Below are positions 54,948-63,518 of a DNA stretch of 64,000 nt, piece after piece; the stretch's first letter is position 1; every line of letters begins with the position of its first letter. Origin of the DNA: Armatimonas sp043757465 (GTDB lineage Bacteria; Armatimonadota; Armatimonadia; Armatimonadales; Armatimonadaceae); the NCBI RefSeq assembly GCF_043757465.1, contig NZ_JAYVPL010000158.1, positions 139,178 through 203,177 on the forward strand, read 5' to 3'. The notes beneath the pieces were generated by a model. That model had not been told where the DNA came from, did not search any database, and worked only from the letters and a program-made list of their open reading frames with translations. Both the position numbers and the translations under genes were made by a program.

Positions 54948-56504
54948 TCACACCCCCACACGCTCGCTTGCGGGTTGCGTGACGCGGCCCGGCTGGTTGA
55001 GGAGCTGCTTGTTCAGCGCGTTGAGGTAGGCTTTGGCGGCGGCGACGATGATATCCGTGTGGGCGGCGTGACCGGAGAAGACCTCCTCGCCGGAACGAAC
55101 TCGGATCGTCACGGCGGCCTGCGCGTCCGTGCCCTCGGTGACGGACTGGAGGCTGATCTCGATCAGCTCATTGGGCACCTTGACAATACGATTGATTGCC
55201 CGGTAGATCGCGTCCACGGGGCCATTCCCGGTGTCTGCGTCCATCAGCACGGCGCGGTTGGCGTGGCGGAGCTTGACAGTCGCGGTGGGAATGGCGCTGT
55301 CTCCGCAGGTCACTTGGAGCTGGACAAGCTCGTAGGTTTGATTGACTAAACGCGCCTCGTCGGTGGCGAGTGCCTCCAAGTCCTCGTCGTAGATCGTCTT
55401 CTTCCGATCCGCCACTTCCAAGAAACGTTCGTAGACTTTCTCAAAGGCAGGGTCTTCGAACGTATGGCCGAGTACTTCGAGCCGATGCTTGAGTGCGGCG
55501 CGGCCTGAACGCGGCGAGAGAATGATCTTGCTCTCGCTGATACCCACATCGGCGGGGTCCATGATCTCGTAGGTAGTGCGCTCTTTGAGAATGCCATCTT
55601 GATGAATGCCCGAGCTGTGTGCAAAGGCATTGGCCCCTACAATGGCCTTATTGGGCTGCACCAGAATCCCCGTGCGGTTGCTCACCAGGCGGCTGGTCTT
55701 GAAGAGCTCACGGGTGATGATCCCCGTTTCGAGGCCGTAGTGATCGCGGCGGGTCTTGAGCGCCATCACGACCTCTTCCAGGCTGGTATTTCCCGCCCGC
55801 TCCCCAATCCCGTTGATCGTGCACTCAATCTGCCGTGCGCCGTTCTTGGCGGCGGCAAGCGAGTTGGCGACGGCCAGTCCGAGATCGTCGTGGCAGTGCG
55901 CGGAGAAGATGGCTTTGTCGGCGTTGGGGACGCGCGTCAGGAGCATCTTGAAGATCGCGCCGTACTCCTCAGGTGTGGCGTAGCCGGTGGTATCGGGGAC
56001 ATTGATCACGGTCGCTCCGGCGTTGATGACCGCCTCGACTACGCGGCAGAGATAGTCAGGATCGGCCCGGCCCGCATCTTCGGTGAAGTACTCGATGTCC
56101 TCACAGCCAAGCGACTTTGCGTAGGCAACGGCGCTAACCCCCATCTCCAGGGCCTCATCGCGGCTCTTGCGCAGCTTGTGTTTTAAGTGGTTGTCCGAGA
56201 CCCCCAGACCCGTGTGAATCCGAGGGCGCTTGGCCGATTTAAGCGCGTCCCAGGCCACATCAATGTCTTTGCGAACCGCACGTGTCAGCCCGCACACCGT
56301 CGCGCTCTGCACTTGCTTGGCAATGCGCTGGACGGCATCAAAATCCCCCGGCGACGAGATCGGAAAACCCGCCTCGATAACATCCACCCCGAGGCGCTCA
56401 AGCTGCCGGGCGATCTCTAGCTTCTCCTCGACGTTGAGTGCAGCCCCCGGCGACTGCTCACCATCGCGCAGGGTGGTGTCAAAAATATGTACTCGGTTGC
56501 TCAT
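54948..56504 (-). CDS. leuA: 2-isopropylmalate synthase
   Basis: 518 residues, first step of leucine synthesis. HIFDTTLRDGEQSPGAALN at the N-terminus, HCHDDLGLAVANSLAA metal site, and NGIGERAGNTSLEEVVMAL in the TIM barrel. The C-terminal regulatory domain (about residues 385-505) binds leucine. Last gene of the branched-chain block. Confidence 0.95.
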   Translation of the reverse strand: MSNRVHIFDTTLRDGEQSPGAALNVEEKLEIARQLERLGVDVIEAGFPISSPGDFDAVQRIAKQVQSATVCGLTRAVRKDIDVAWDALKSAKRPRIHTGLGVSDNHLKHKLRKSRDEALEMGVSAVAYAKSLGCEDIEYFTEDAGRADPDYLCRVVEAVINAGATVINVPDTTGYATPEEYGAIFKMLLTRVPNADKAIFSAHCHDDLGLAVANSLAAAKNGARQIECTINGIGERAGNTSLEEVVMALKTRRDHYGLETGIITRELFKTSRLVSNRTGILVQPNKAIVGANAFAHSSGIHQDGILKERTTYEIMDPADVGISESKIILSPRSGRAALKHRLEVLGHTFEDPAFEKVYERFLEVADRKKTIYDEDLEALATDEARLVNQTYELVQLQVTCGDSAIPTATVKLRHANRAVLMDADTGNGPVDAIYRAINRIVKVPNELIEISLQSVTEGTDAQAAVTIRVRSGEEVFSGHAAHTDIIVAAAKAYLNALNKQLLNQPGRVTQPASERVGV

Positions 56505-56514
56505 AAAATCTTTC

Positions 56515-57213
56515 TTATCCGCCGATGGAGATGCGCTCCCCTAAAAACTTGGGGCGGGTGCGAAGTACCCACGCATCTAGCACTGCCTGCGCCCGAGCGA
56601 GTATCTCGCGCAGGGCGGTTTTTCCCTGCGGAAAGTTGCCGGTGCCTGCATCGTAGGCCACGGCCTCTATTTCGTTTGCACTGGCCAGAAAGAGCGCTCG
56701 CTCGTTGTGAAAGCGCTGCGAGATAATTGTCAACTTGCTCTGCCCAAAGACTTCTTTTGCCCGAATCAGAGAGTCGAGTGTCCGAAAGCCCGCGTAGTCG
56801 CAGGCGATCTTCTCCTTGGGCACTCCGGCTGCCACTAAATCCCGCTTCATGGTCACCGGCTCGTTGTAGTGACTGGTGCGGTTATCGCCCGAGACCAGCA
56901 AAAACTCCACTTTTCCGGCTTTGTAGAGCTTCGCAGCGGCGGTGATTCTCTGGGTGTAGTAGGCGTTGTGCCGCCCCCTAGCTACGAATTTATTCGTCCC
57001 CAGCACCAGCCCCACATGGTTTGGTGGGAGCGCAGTCAGCGCGTCAAAATGCCGCCCTGATGCGCCTCCGACCACGATAAGCTGGCAGGCGATAATCAGA
57101 ACCAGTGGCAGGGTGAGCAGAAGCGCCAGCACAGCCATCACGCGCCGTACCGCTCGCTTTTTTAGTGTTTTTGCTGCACCTCGGGGGTGCGCAGATACCA
57201 GACTAATGCCCAT
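56515..57213 (-). CDS. SanA/YdcF-like DUF218 membrane protein
   Basis: 232 residues from ATG 57213. One N-terminal membrane segment (MAVLALLLTLPLVLIIACQL), then the DUF218 domain: NHVGLVLGTNKFV, AAAKLYKAGKVEFLLVSGDN, ACDYAGFRTLDSLIRAKEVFG, IISQRFHNERAL. Relatives (SanA, YdcF, ElyC) affect envelope barrier and glycan precursors. The start overlaps the upstream small gene by about 50 bp; a downstream Met before the membrane segment is an alternative. Confidence 0.8.
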   Translation of the reverse strand: MGISLVSAHPRGAAKTLKKRAVRRVMAVLALLLTLPLVLIIACQLIVVGGASGRHFDALTALPPNHVGLVLGTNKFVARGRHNAYYTQRITAAAKLYKAGKVEFLLVSGDNRTSHYNEPVTMKRDLVAAGVPKEKIACDYAGFRTLDSLIRAKEVFGQSKLTIISQRFHNERALFLASANEIEAVAYDAGTGNFPQGKTALREILARAQAVLDAWVLRTRPKFLGERISIGG

Positions 57214-57377
57214 AGTAGTACTGTGACGACGATAATCCCGACTCCTGCCAGGCATCCCAGGCAGGTCTTGTCCACATCGCCGATCTTTGACGCCAGCGTG
57301 GGGAAGCGGTCCCGGTCCGCACGGGCCGGAAGCTCTTCAGAATCCAGGGCTGTCTTCCCCTCGCTAGCATCACTCAT
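57162..57377 (-). CDS. Small single-pass membrane protein
   Basis: 71 residues: acidic cytoplasmic-like N-terminus (TALDSEELPARADRDRF), then GCLAGVGIIVVTVLLWALVW and a short tail. No known family. It begins 8 nt after the ilvC stop, with TAAAAT 5 nt before its ATG, and its 3' end overlaps the SanA-like gene. Confidence 0.6.
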   Translation of the reverse strand: MSDASEGKTALDSEELPARADRDRFPTLASKIGDVDKTCLGCLAGVGIIVVTVLLWALVWYLRTPEVQQKH

Positions 57378-57382
57378 TGTTT

Positions 57383-57388
57383 ATTTTA
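57383..57388 (-). promoter_or_regulatory. -10 box of the 71-aa gene (leaderless type)
   Basis: TAAAAT, 5 nt before ATG 57377, overlapping the ilvC stop codon. It may give the leuA end of the block its own promoter. Confidence 0.4.
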
Positions 57389-58444
57389 GAGCTCGATCTT
57401 GCTCTGAACGCTTTGCTGTACGGGCACCTCGGTCTGAGTGGTGGCAGTGGCAGGTTTCTTCATCCAACTCATCATACCCCGAAGCTCACGCCCGACCACT
57501 TCAATGAGATGATCGTTGTCGCGCTTTGCCAGGGCGTTGAAGCTCGGGCGATTCGCTTTATTCTCTAAAATCCACTCTTTGGCAAACTGCCCGGTCTGGA
57601 TTTCATCAAGGATACGCTTCATCTCGGCCTTCGTCTCGGAACCGACGATGCGTGGGCCACGGGTCATGTCGCCAAACTGCGCGGTGTCGGAGATGGAGTA
57701 GCGCATCCCGGCGATCCCGGACTCGTACATTAAATCAACGATGAGCTTGAGCTCGTGGAGGCACTCGAAGTAGGCGATCTCCGGCTGGTAGCCCGCCTCG
57801 ACCAGGGTCTCAAACCCGGCTTTTACGAGCGCTGTCGCACCGCCGCAGAGCACCACTTGCTCGCCAAAGAGATCGGTCTCGGTCTCCTCCTTGAACGACG
57901 TTTCCAGCACGCCCGCACGGGTGCCACCCACGCCCTTTGCCCACGCCAGAGCGCGTGCTTTGGCCAAACCAGTAGCATCCTGGTGAATCGCGATCAGGCA
58001 GGGCACGCCCGCGCCCTCGGTGAAGACACGGCGCACGAGATGACCGGGGCCTTTGGGGGCGCACATAAACACGTCCACATCGGTCGGAGGCACGATCTGC
58101 CCAAAGTGAATATTGAAGCCGTGCCCAAACGCAATCGCCTTACCCGCCGTCAGGTGCGGCTTGATCTCGGCGTTGTAGAGATCTCCCTGGAACTCATCGT
58201 TCACCAGGATCATGATCACATCGGCCTTCTTGGAAGCCTCCGCGACGGTCAAAACCTCGAAGCCATCCGCAACCGCCTTGTCCCAGCTCTTGCCCGGACG
58301 CAGCCCGATAATCACCTTCATCCCAGACTCTTTGAGGTTCAGCGCATGCGCGTGCCCCTGCGAGCCGTAGCCAATGACCGCGAGGGTCTTCCCCACCAAC
58401 ACATCAAACGACGCATCAGCGTCATAGTAAATCGTAACAGGCAT
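57386..58444 (-). CDS. ilvC: Ketol-acid reductoisomerase, class I
   Basis: 352 residues. The NADPH-binding AVIGYGSQGHAHALNL, the metal site (CAPKGPGHLVRR; GEQVVLCGG; YFECLHELKLIVDLMYE) and SDTAQFGD are present. Short class I form with about 20 extra C-terminal residues rich in T, Q and P. Converts acetolactate to dihydroxyisovalerate in valine/isoleucine/leucine synthesis. An 84-nt gap separates it from the unknown gene upstream. Confidence 0.95.
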   Translation of the reverse strand: MPVTIYYDADASFDVLVGKTLAVIGYGSQGHAHALNLKESGMKVIIGLRPGKSWDKAVADGFEVLTVAEASKKADVIMILVNDEFQGDLYNAEIKPHLTAGKAIAFGHGFNIHFGQIVPPTDVDVFMCAPKGPGHLVRRVFTEGAGVPCLIAIHQDATGLAKARALAWAKGVGGTRAGVLETSFKEETETDLFGEQVVLCGGATALVKAGFETLVEAGYQPEIAYFECLHELKLIVDLMYESGIAGMRYSISDTAQFGDMTRGPRIVGSETKAEMKRILDEIQTGQFAKEWILENKANRPSFNALAKRDNDHLIEVVGRELRGMMSWMKKPATATTQTEVPVQQSVQSKIEL

Positions 58445-58528
58445 AGTTATTTATTTTCTTTCTTACTGCAAGTTCACACGGCTCGAAAGCCTCGCAGTCT
58501 GTTGCCAAAATCCCAACAAAAAGGGCAA

Positions 58529-59368
58529 TTAGTCGAGTCCGTTCCTCCGCCAAGCCGCGACGGTTGTTGGGGCAGCGCTTCCGCCGCCGCTCTCTGATTC
58601 TGCGACAGCGTCTTCGAGCCGCCGCGCATTGCCGCCTGCTAGGACAGGCGTTCGGGGCAGAAGCGGCGCGGGAACGGGGGCATCGGGGTCTTCGTCGCCG
58701 CTTTCTTCCTCACCTTTGCTGTCTTCTGGTTTGGGGCGATCTAAAGCCTCTCGGTAGACTTCTCTCAGATACGCGGCGCGGGCTTCGTCGGTGTCGAAGA
58801 GAAGTGCGGTTTGGCCGGTTTCATCGGTGACGATCAGGCAGAACTTCCAGTCGGCATCGTGGGCAAAGAGGAGGCGGTTGTCCTTGGGATAGACGGGGCG
58901 GATGTCCCAGTAGATTTCCTCCAGCAGGCCGGAGGGGACGGGGATCTCGCGCATTGTCGCCCTCTCTCCGGAATCCATCTCTCCGCCATTTCGTGTGACC
59001 ACTCGTTCCTCGTTGGGAAGAGAGGCTGGCATCTCCCCTGGCCCCTCTTCCTGCGACGGAGGAGCGACAGGGGAAGAGGGGGTGGCGAGGAACGAGCCGG
59101 GGGAGATGGACCCCGCAGGCGATGCTAGCAGCGGCAGCTCATCACGGAGCTCCGCGAGAAAGGCACTATCTGGAGTGGTGGTATCGCCCAGCAGCGAGTG
59201 GATCTGCTGGGACGACGCGGCGTCGGTGAGGCGCAGCAGGCGGGTGAGCTCCGCCAGCAGCGCTTCTTGATCGTCGGTGAGGACGGCTGTTTCCATCGTC
59301 AGGCGGCGTAGCTCAGAGAGCTTACCGGCCACCTCATGACAGAGTGCATCAAACTCCGGGTAGTGCAT
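58529..59368 (-). CDS. Hypothetical protein with an in-frame repeat-like insert
   Basis: 279 residues, no recognised family. The N-terminal ~80 residues are helical (LCHEVAGKLSELRRL; ALLAELTRLLRLTD). Residues about 80-140 are a low-complexity S/P/G/E segment (SPVAPPSQEEGPGEMPA) whose DNA is purine/pyrimidine-skewed and looks like an inserted dispersed repeat. Then a compact domain, IPVPSGLLEEIYWDIRPVYP to DTDEARAAYLREVYREAL, and a disordered acidic tail. It sits between ilvN and ilvC, an unusual place. The start directly follows ilvN. Confidence 0.65.
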   Translation of the reverse strand: MHYPEFDALCHEVAGKLSELRRLTMETAVLTDDQEALLAELTRLLRLTDAASSQQIHSLLGDTTTPDSAFLAELRDELPLLASPAGSISPGSFLATPSSPVAPPSQEEGPGEMPASLPNEERVVTRNGGEMDSGERATMREIPVPSGLLEEIYWDIRPVYPKDNRLLFAHDADWKFCLIVTDETGQTALLFDTDEARAAYLREVYREALDRPKPEDSKGEEESGDEDPDAPVPAPLLPRTPVLAGGNARRLEDAVAESESGGGSAAPTTVAAWRRNGLD

Positions 59369-59372
59369 AAAA

Positions 59373-59867
59373 TTACACCGTCCGTGAGCCTCGCATCAGC
59401 GCGATCCGGCCCGTGCGGACCAGCTCGCGGATGCCGTAGCTCTCCATGAGTTTCTCAAACGCGTCTATTTTTTCCGCGCCGCCGGTCACTTCTACCACAA
59501 AGGCTTTATCCGTGGTGTCAATGATCTTACCGCCGAACACTTGGGTCACAAGCTGGATCAGCTCGACTTGCCGCTCCGGGGCAACTGTCACTTTAATCAG
59601 AGCCAGCTCGCGCTCAAGCATCGGGGTATTGACATAGTCGTAGACCTTGAGCACATCGAGCAGCTTATGGAGCTGCTTGGTGATCTGCTCTAAAATATCT
59701 GCATCGCCGCCCACCACCAACGTCATCCGGCTGACATTGGGATCGTCGGTGATCGAGACCGTGAGGCTCTCGATATTATAGCCACGGCGGGCAAAGAGGC
59801 CAGAGACGCGGGCGAGGACGCCGGGGCGGTTCTCCACCAGAACGGTGATCGTATGTGTTTCTGTCAT
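59373..59867 (-). CDS. ilvN: Acetolactate synthase small (regulatory) subunit
   Basis: 164 residues. N-terminal ACT domain (HTITVLVENRPGVLARVSGLFARRGYNI, given here in two parts of the valine-binding fold) and the C-terminal ALS_ss_C domain (LIQLVTQVFGGKIIDTTDKAF). Gives valine feedback and full activity to IlvB. Its ATG overlaps the stop of the MBL gene by 4 nt. Confidence 0.95.
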   Translation of the reverse strand: MTETHTITVLVENRPGVLARVSGLFARRGYNIESLTVSITDDPNVSRMTLVVGGDADILEQITKQLHKLLDVLKVYDYVNTPMLERELALIKVTVAPERQVELIQLVTQVFGGKIIDTTDKAFVVEVTGGAEKIDAFEKLMESYGIRELVRTGRIALMRGSRTV

Positions 59868-60802
59868 GAGTTTTGTTTGCGTTTCAAAAGAAAGTAAGCA
59901 CCTGCCACCAGCGCTCCGAGCGCGACGGTCTTAGCGAGTTGTTTCGCCGGGTCTTGGGTGGCAGGCGCGATGATCAGACTGCCATCGGTGGCCTGGCGCA
60001 CGGGCTCCCCGATGTAGCGACCTTTTCGAGCGATAGCGAACCACTGGGTGAGCTTGTCCAGTGGTGCATTCACCAGAGGATCGCCGTGGCCAAAATAGAG
60101 TGTCCGGAGGCGCAGTGCAAGAATCGTCTCCAGGCTCTTGCGGGTGGCGAACCAGTCCGTCGTAAAGGGCGGTGGAGGCCAGGTAAGCTCTCGGCGCGGT
60201 CGCCAGGTATCCAGCTTTAAGTTCATCAGAGCATCACCCGCAATCAGTGTCCGTGTGGCTTCCTGCCAAAAGCCCACTTGCCCGGGCGTGTGCCCAGGAA
60301 GGGGAATGACTTCCCAGCCCAGAGGCCCCTCGGTCAGTGGCTGAACAAAGGGCCGCAGGTCTTTGCCGTGCGTGCTGGCAAAGCGCGACGCAAGAGAGAG
60401 CCAGCCGCCGCAAGAGCTCGGGTCGGCGGGGGGGTAGTCGCACTGACCCGTCAGAAACGGCAGCTCCGCCTCGTGAGCAAAGATCGGCACGTTCCAGTAG
60501 GCCGCGAGCGCCGCCGCACTGCCCACATGATCATAGTGCCCATGTGTGAGATAGATACCCGTGGGCGCGCCCTTACCGTAGCGCCGCTGCGCCTCTCGGA
60601 CAATCGCCGAGAAGTGTAGCGGGAGCCCCGTGTCAATCAGCGCCCAGTCGCCCCCCGGCTCACCACTGTCAATAAAGTAGACATTGACGAAACCGAGGGA
60701 GAACTGCCCACCCCCTAACCCCCGCCCGGCGGGGGGACAATAAGGAATTTCCGCATGTCCCCCCTGTTGGACGGGGGATGGGGGGCTACTACCGCGCGAC
60801 AT
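59864..60802 (-). CDS. MBL-fold hydrolase with C-terminal membrane tail
   Basis: 312 residues from ATG 60802, which overlaps the ilvB stop; an upstream Met at 60859 is possible. Metallo-beta-lactamase motifs: YLTHGHYDHVG, PLPGHTPGQVGF, LIAGDALMN and LYFGHGDP. The C-terminus has a hydrophobic anchor (TVALGALVAGAYFLL) before a lysine-rich end. Residues 5-30 (PPSPVQQGGHAEIPYCPPAG) come from a G/C-palindromic element read in frame. Its placement between ilvB and ilvN is atypical. Confidence 0.85.
   Translation of the reverse strand: MSRGSSPPSPVQQGGHAEIPYCPPAGRGLGGGQFSLGFVNVYFIDSGEPGGDWALIDTGLPLHFSAIVREAQRRYGKGAPTGIYLTHGHYDHVGSAAALAAYWNVPIFAHEAELPFLTGQCDYPPADPSSCGGWLSLASRFASTHGKDLRPFVQPLTEGPLGWEVIPLPGHTPGQVGFWQEATRTLIAGDALMNLKLDTWRPRRELTWPPPPFTTDWFATRKSLETILALRLRTLYFGHGDPLVNAPLDKLTQWFAIARKGRYIGEPVRQATDGSLIIAPATQDPAKQLAKTVALGALVAGAYFLLKRKQNS
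60715..60790. repeat. GC-palindromic repeat-like element inside the MBL gene
   Basis: Two G/C palindromes (CCCCCGCCGGGCGGGGG type on the minus strand, and CCCCCTGTTGGACGGGGG type on the plus strand) flank a short AT-rich centre. The element is read in frame at the start of the MBL protein. It resembles dispersed genomic repeats, but no second full copy is in the window. Confidence 0.45.
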
Positions 60803-62687
60803 CCACGACCTCGTTTGGCTCGGGGACGCGGGTGTCCTTGGGCTCGAAGTGGCAGACACTGGGCGGAGCGAGCGCGGGCTCGGGCTTGCGCACCATCATC
60901 TCGTTGATCGTCTGCCCCGACGGAATCATGGGGAAGACATTGCTCTCTTTGTTGACACGAATGTCCATCACTACAGGGCCATCGTGCTCCATGGCGCGCT
61001 TCAGAGTGGCTTCCAGCTCCTCGGGCTTGTCGCAGATCAGGCCCAGAATCCCGTAGGCCTCGGCCAGCTTCACAAAGTCCGGGGCTTGCTCCAGATTCAC
61101 CGACGAGTAGTGCTTCTGCCAGAACATTTCCTGCCACTGACGCACCATCCCGAGGAACTGGTTGTTGAGGATCATCACTTTCACGGGTAGCTTGTAGATG
61201 CTGGCGACCATCAGCTCCTGAATGCACATCTGGATCGAGCCGTCGCCCGAGATGCACCAGACCGGCTCCTTGCCCTCCGAGGCGAACGATGCGCCAATGG
61301 CGGCGGGCAGGCCGAAGCCCATGGTGCCCAGCCCACCCGACGTAATAAACTGCCGGGGCTTGCGGGTGCCAAAATGCTGCGCCGCCCACATCTGGTGCTG
61401 ACCCACGTCACTGGTGACGTAGGTGTCAATGCCTTGGGTCAGCCGACACAGGGTCTCGACCACGTACTGCGGCTTGATCAAGTCGTCGCTGTTCTTGTAG
61501 CTCAGGCACTCGCGCTTGCGCCAATCATTGATCTGCCCCCACCAAGATGACATGGCCTGCACCTCGGGGCGCAACGGCGTGTCCTTGACGAAGGCAATCA
61601 TTTCTTGCAGCACGTCTTTGGTGTCGCCGACGATGGGAATGTCGACCTTGACCCGCTTGGAGATCGACGAGGGGTCGATGTCAATGTGGATGATCTTGCG
61701 TTCCACTGAGGCAAAGTGCTTGGGATTGCCGATCACCCGGTCGTCAAAGCGAGCACCAACCGCCAACAAAACGTCGCAGTGCTGCATCGTCATATTGGCC
61801 TCGTAAGTGCCATGCATCCCCAGCATGCCCAGAAACTTGGGGTCAGACGAGGCGATGCCGCCCAAGCCCATCAGCGTGTTGGTGCACGGGAACCCCAGCA
61901 GGTCGGCCAGCTCACGCAACTCGGCCGAGGCATTGCCCAGGATCACGCCGCCGCCGGTGTAGATGTAGGGCCGCTTGGCCGTCAACAGCAACTGCATCGC
62001 CTTGCGAATCTGGCCGCCATGTCCCTTTTTGACCGGGTTGTAGGAGCGCATCTCCACCTTGTCGGGGTAGCTGAAAGCGCAAGTCTTGGACGACACATCC
62101 TTGGGAATATCGACCACCACCGGGCCAGGCCGGCCGGTGCGGGCGATGTGAAAGGCCTTCTTGAGCGTCAGCGCCAGGTCACGCACATCCTTGACCAGGA
62201 AGTTGTGTTTGACGATCGGCCGGGTGATGCCCACGGTGTCGCATTCCTGGAACGCATCCAGGCCGATCGCCGGCGTGGGCACCTGGCCGGTGATGATCAC
62301 CATCGGGATCGAGTCCATGTAGGCGGTGGCAATGCCGGTGATGGCATTGGTCACGCCCGGACCACTGGTGACCAGCGCCACGCCCACTTCACCGGTGGCG
62401 CGCGCGTAGCCATCGGCGGCATGCACAGCGGCCTGCTCGTGGCGCACCAGCACATGTTGGATGGTTTCTTGCTTGTAAAGCGCGTCGTAGATGTAGAGCA
62501 CCGCCCCGCCGGGGTAGCCCCACAGGAACTTGACGTTCTCAGCTTGCAGGCAACGTACCAGAATCTCGGCACCGTTGGGCTCGACGGGCGGTACGACTGC
62601 GGCCGATGTCGAAGAATTGGCGGCTTGCGGTGAAGCCAGAAGCGCCGACGTGGCACTGCGCTTGATTTCTGCGGAAGACATGTCCAT
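60789..62687 (-). CDS. ilvB: Acetolactate synthase large subunit, hybrid of two lineages
   Basis: 632 residues from ATG 62687 (AGAGG 6 nt upstream). ThDP-dependent: N-terminal VRHEQAAVHAADGYARATG with the catalytic glutamate, central FAD-binding domain (LGMLGMHGTYEANM; GARFDDRVIG), C-terminal ThDP motif GDGSIQM...NNQFLG. Residues 1 to about 437 have the sequence style of betaproteobacterial IlvB (SSAEIKRSATSALLASPQ leader, IDIDPSSISKRVKVDIPIVG). From about His438 the style changes (TRKPRQFITSGGLGTMGFGLPAAIGA), including features not expected in betaproteobacteria. The break lies in the conserved DVGQHQMWAAQ stretch. The reading frame is intact, so the enzyme could work. Confidence 0.85.
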   Translation of the reverse strand: MDMSSAEIKRSATSALLASPQAANSSTSAAVVPPVEPNGAEILVRCLQAENVKFLWGYPGGAVLYIYDALYKQETIQHVLVRHEQAAVHAADGYARATGEVGVALVTSGPGVTNAITGIATAYMDSIPMVIITGQVPTPAIGLDAFQECDTVGITRPIVKHNFLVKDVRDLALTLKKAFHIARTGRPGPVVVDIPKDVSSKTCAFSYPDKVEMRSYNPVKKGHGGQIRKAMQLLLTAKRPYIYTGGGVILGNASAELRELADLLGFPCTNTLMGLGGIASSDPKFLGMLGMHGTYEANMTMQHCDVLLAVGARFDDRVIGNPKHFASVERKIIHIDIDPSSISKRVKVDIPIVGDTKDVLQEMIAFVKDTPLRPEVQAMSSWWGQINDWRKRECLSYKNSDDLIKPQYVVETLCRLTQGIDTYVTSDVGQHQMWAAQHFGTRKPRQFITSGGLGTMGFGLPAAIGASFASEGKEPVWCISGDGSIQMCIQELMVASIYKLPVKVMILNNQFLGMVRQWQEMFWQKHYSSVNLEQAPDFVKLAEAYGILGLICDKPEELEATLKRAMEHDGPVVMDIRVNKESNVFPMIPSGQTINEMMVRKPEPALAPPSVCHFEPKDTRVPEPNEVVDVAR

Positions 62688-62771
62688 GAAGAACCTCTGT
62701 GAATTTCTCTGACGAAAATCCATCGGTGTCCCTTTTCGCACCCTCGTGAGGCGGATTCGGAACCTGGGAGA

Positions 62772-62840
62772 TCAAAAACAAATGGCCCCCCGGGTGGGCG
62801 GGCCAGCTTGAGACCAATGACGATTTGTGCTTAGCAGCAT
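62772..62840 (-). other. Possible ilvB leader peptide
   Basis: ATG 62840 starts a 22-codon reading frame (MLLSTNRHWSQAG ...) that runs through the hairpin ahead of ilvB. Only two leucines and one isoleucine are present, so control by branched-chain aminoacyl-tRNA is weakly supported. Confidence 0.25.
62774..62804 (-). terminator. Attenuator-like hairpin in the ilvB leader
   Basis: GGCCCGCCCACCCGGGGGGCC on the minus strand folds into a GC-rich hairpin followed by ATTTGTTTTT, about 85 nt before the ilvB start. It has the form of an intrinsic terminator and could control ilvB by attenuation. Confidence 0.6.
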
Positions 62841-62951
62841 TATCACATCACTTGCCTGGCGTGCCCCACACTGGCGTGTGACGCGCCAGCCCGGTGCCAT
62901 AATCCGGCGCGGTTTGAAACCGCCCCCAATCGGGTGAAGCGGGTCTCAACC

Positions 62952-63518
62952 TTGGCGAGCGACAAAGAACTCTCAGATTTCCTAAAAAGCGTTGAGCGAC
63001 GCGCCTTTAAGCGCACTGTTTATGCGGTGCGCGACGACGACGCTGCACTCGACGTGGTCCAGGATTCCATGATCCGCCTCGCGGACAAGTACGCCGACCG
63101 GCCCGCCGCCGAGCTGCCTCTGTTGTTCCAGCGCATCCTGTCGAATGCCACGATGGACTGGTTTCGGCGCCAAAAGGTGCGGAACTCGGTGCTGAAAAAC
63201 ATGTCGGATTTCGACGTCGGCTCGGACGACGGAGACTTCGACCTGCTGGAAAGCCTGGAATCGGCCGAGGGCATGCTCGGTGCCGAAAGTGCGGCCGAAA
63301 CCGTGTCCCGGTCACAGATCTTGCTTCTCATCGAGGCGCAAATTGGCGAGCTGCCGGGCCGTCAACGAGAAGCCTTCCTGTTGCGTTACTGGGAAGAGCT
63401 TGATGTTGCAGAAACAGCATCCGTCATGGGCTGCTCCGAGGGCAGTGTGAAAACACATTGTTCCCGGGCCGTTCATGCTTTGGCCAAGGCACTCAGAACC
63501 AAGGGACTCGCGCCATGA
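62952..63518 (+). CDS. ECF-type RNA polymerase sigma factor (betaproteobacterial)
   Basis: 188 residues from TTG 62952; GTG 62934 is an alternative. Sigma region 2: RTVYAVRDDDAALDVVQDSMIRLADKY (helical core, shown by position 30-56). Region 4: LPGRQREAFLLRYWEELDVAETAS and GCSEGSVKTHCSRAVHAL helix-turn-helix. The gene pair sigma-DUF3619 divergent from ilvB is an arrangement I know from Comamonadaceae-type genomes, which supports a separate origin of this end of the window. Confidence 0.88.
   Translation: MASDKELSDFLKSVERRAFKRTVYAVRDDDAALDVVQDSMIRLADKYADRPAAELPLLFQRILSNATMDWFRRQKVRNSVLKNMSDFDVGSDDGDFDLLESLESAEGMLGAESAAETVSRSQILLLIEAQIGELPGRQREAFLLRYWEELDVAETASVMGCSEGSVKTHCSRAVHALAKALRTKGLAP

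Noticed and set aside
54937..54957. G8/C5 inverted repeat between the TlpA-like gene and leuA as a terminator
   Set aside because: It overlaps the leuA stop codon and C-terminal codons and has no T tract; likely just GC-rich coding sequence.
61716..62633. 305-codon plus-strand open frame opposite ilvB
   Set aside because: Antisense shadow of a GC-rich conserved gene; histidine/glutamine/arginine-rich composition with no family signal.
62539..62817. 92-codon minus-strand frame covering the ilvB leader
   Set aside because: Runs out of frame into ilvB and lacks a ribosome site; proline/arginine-rich noise.
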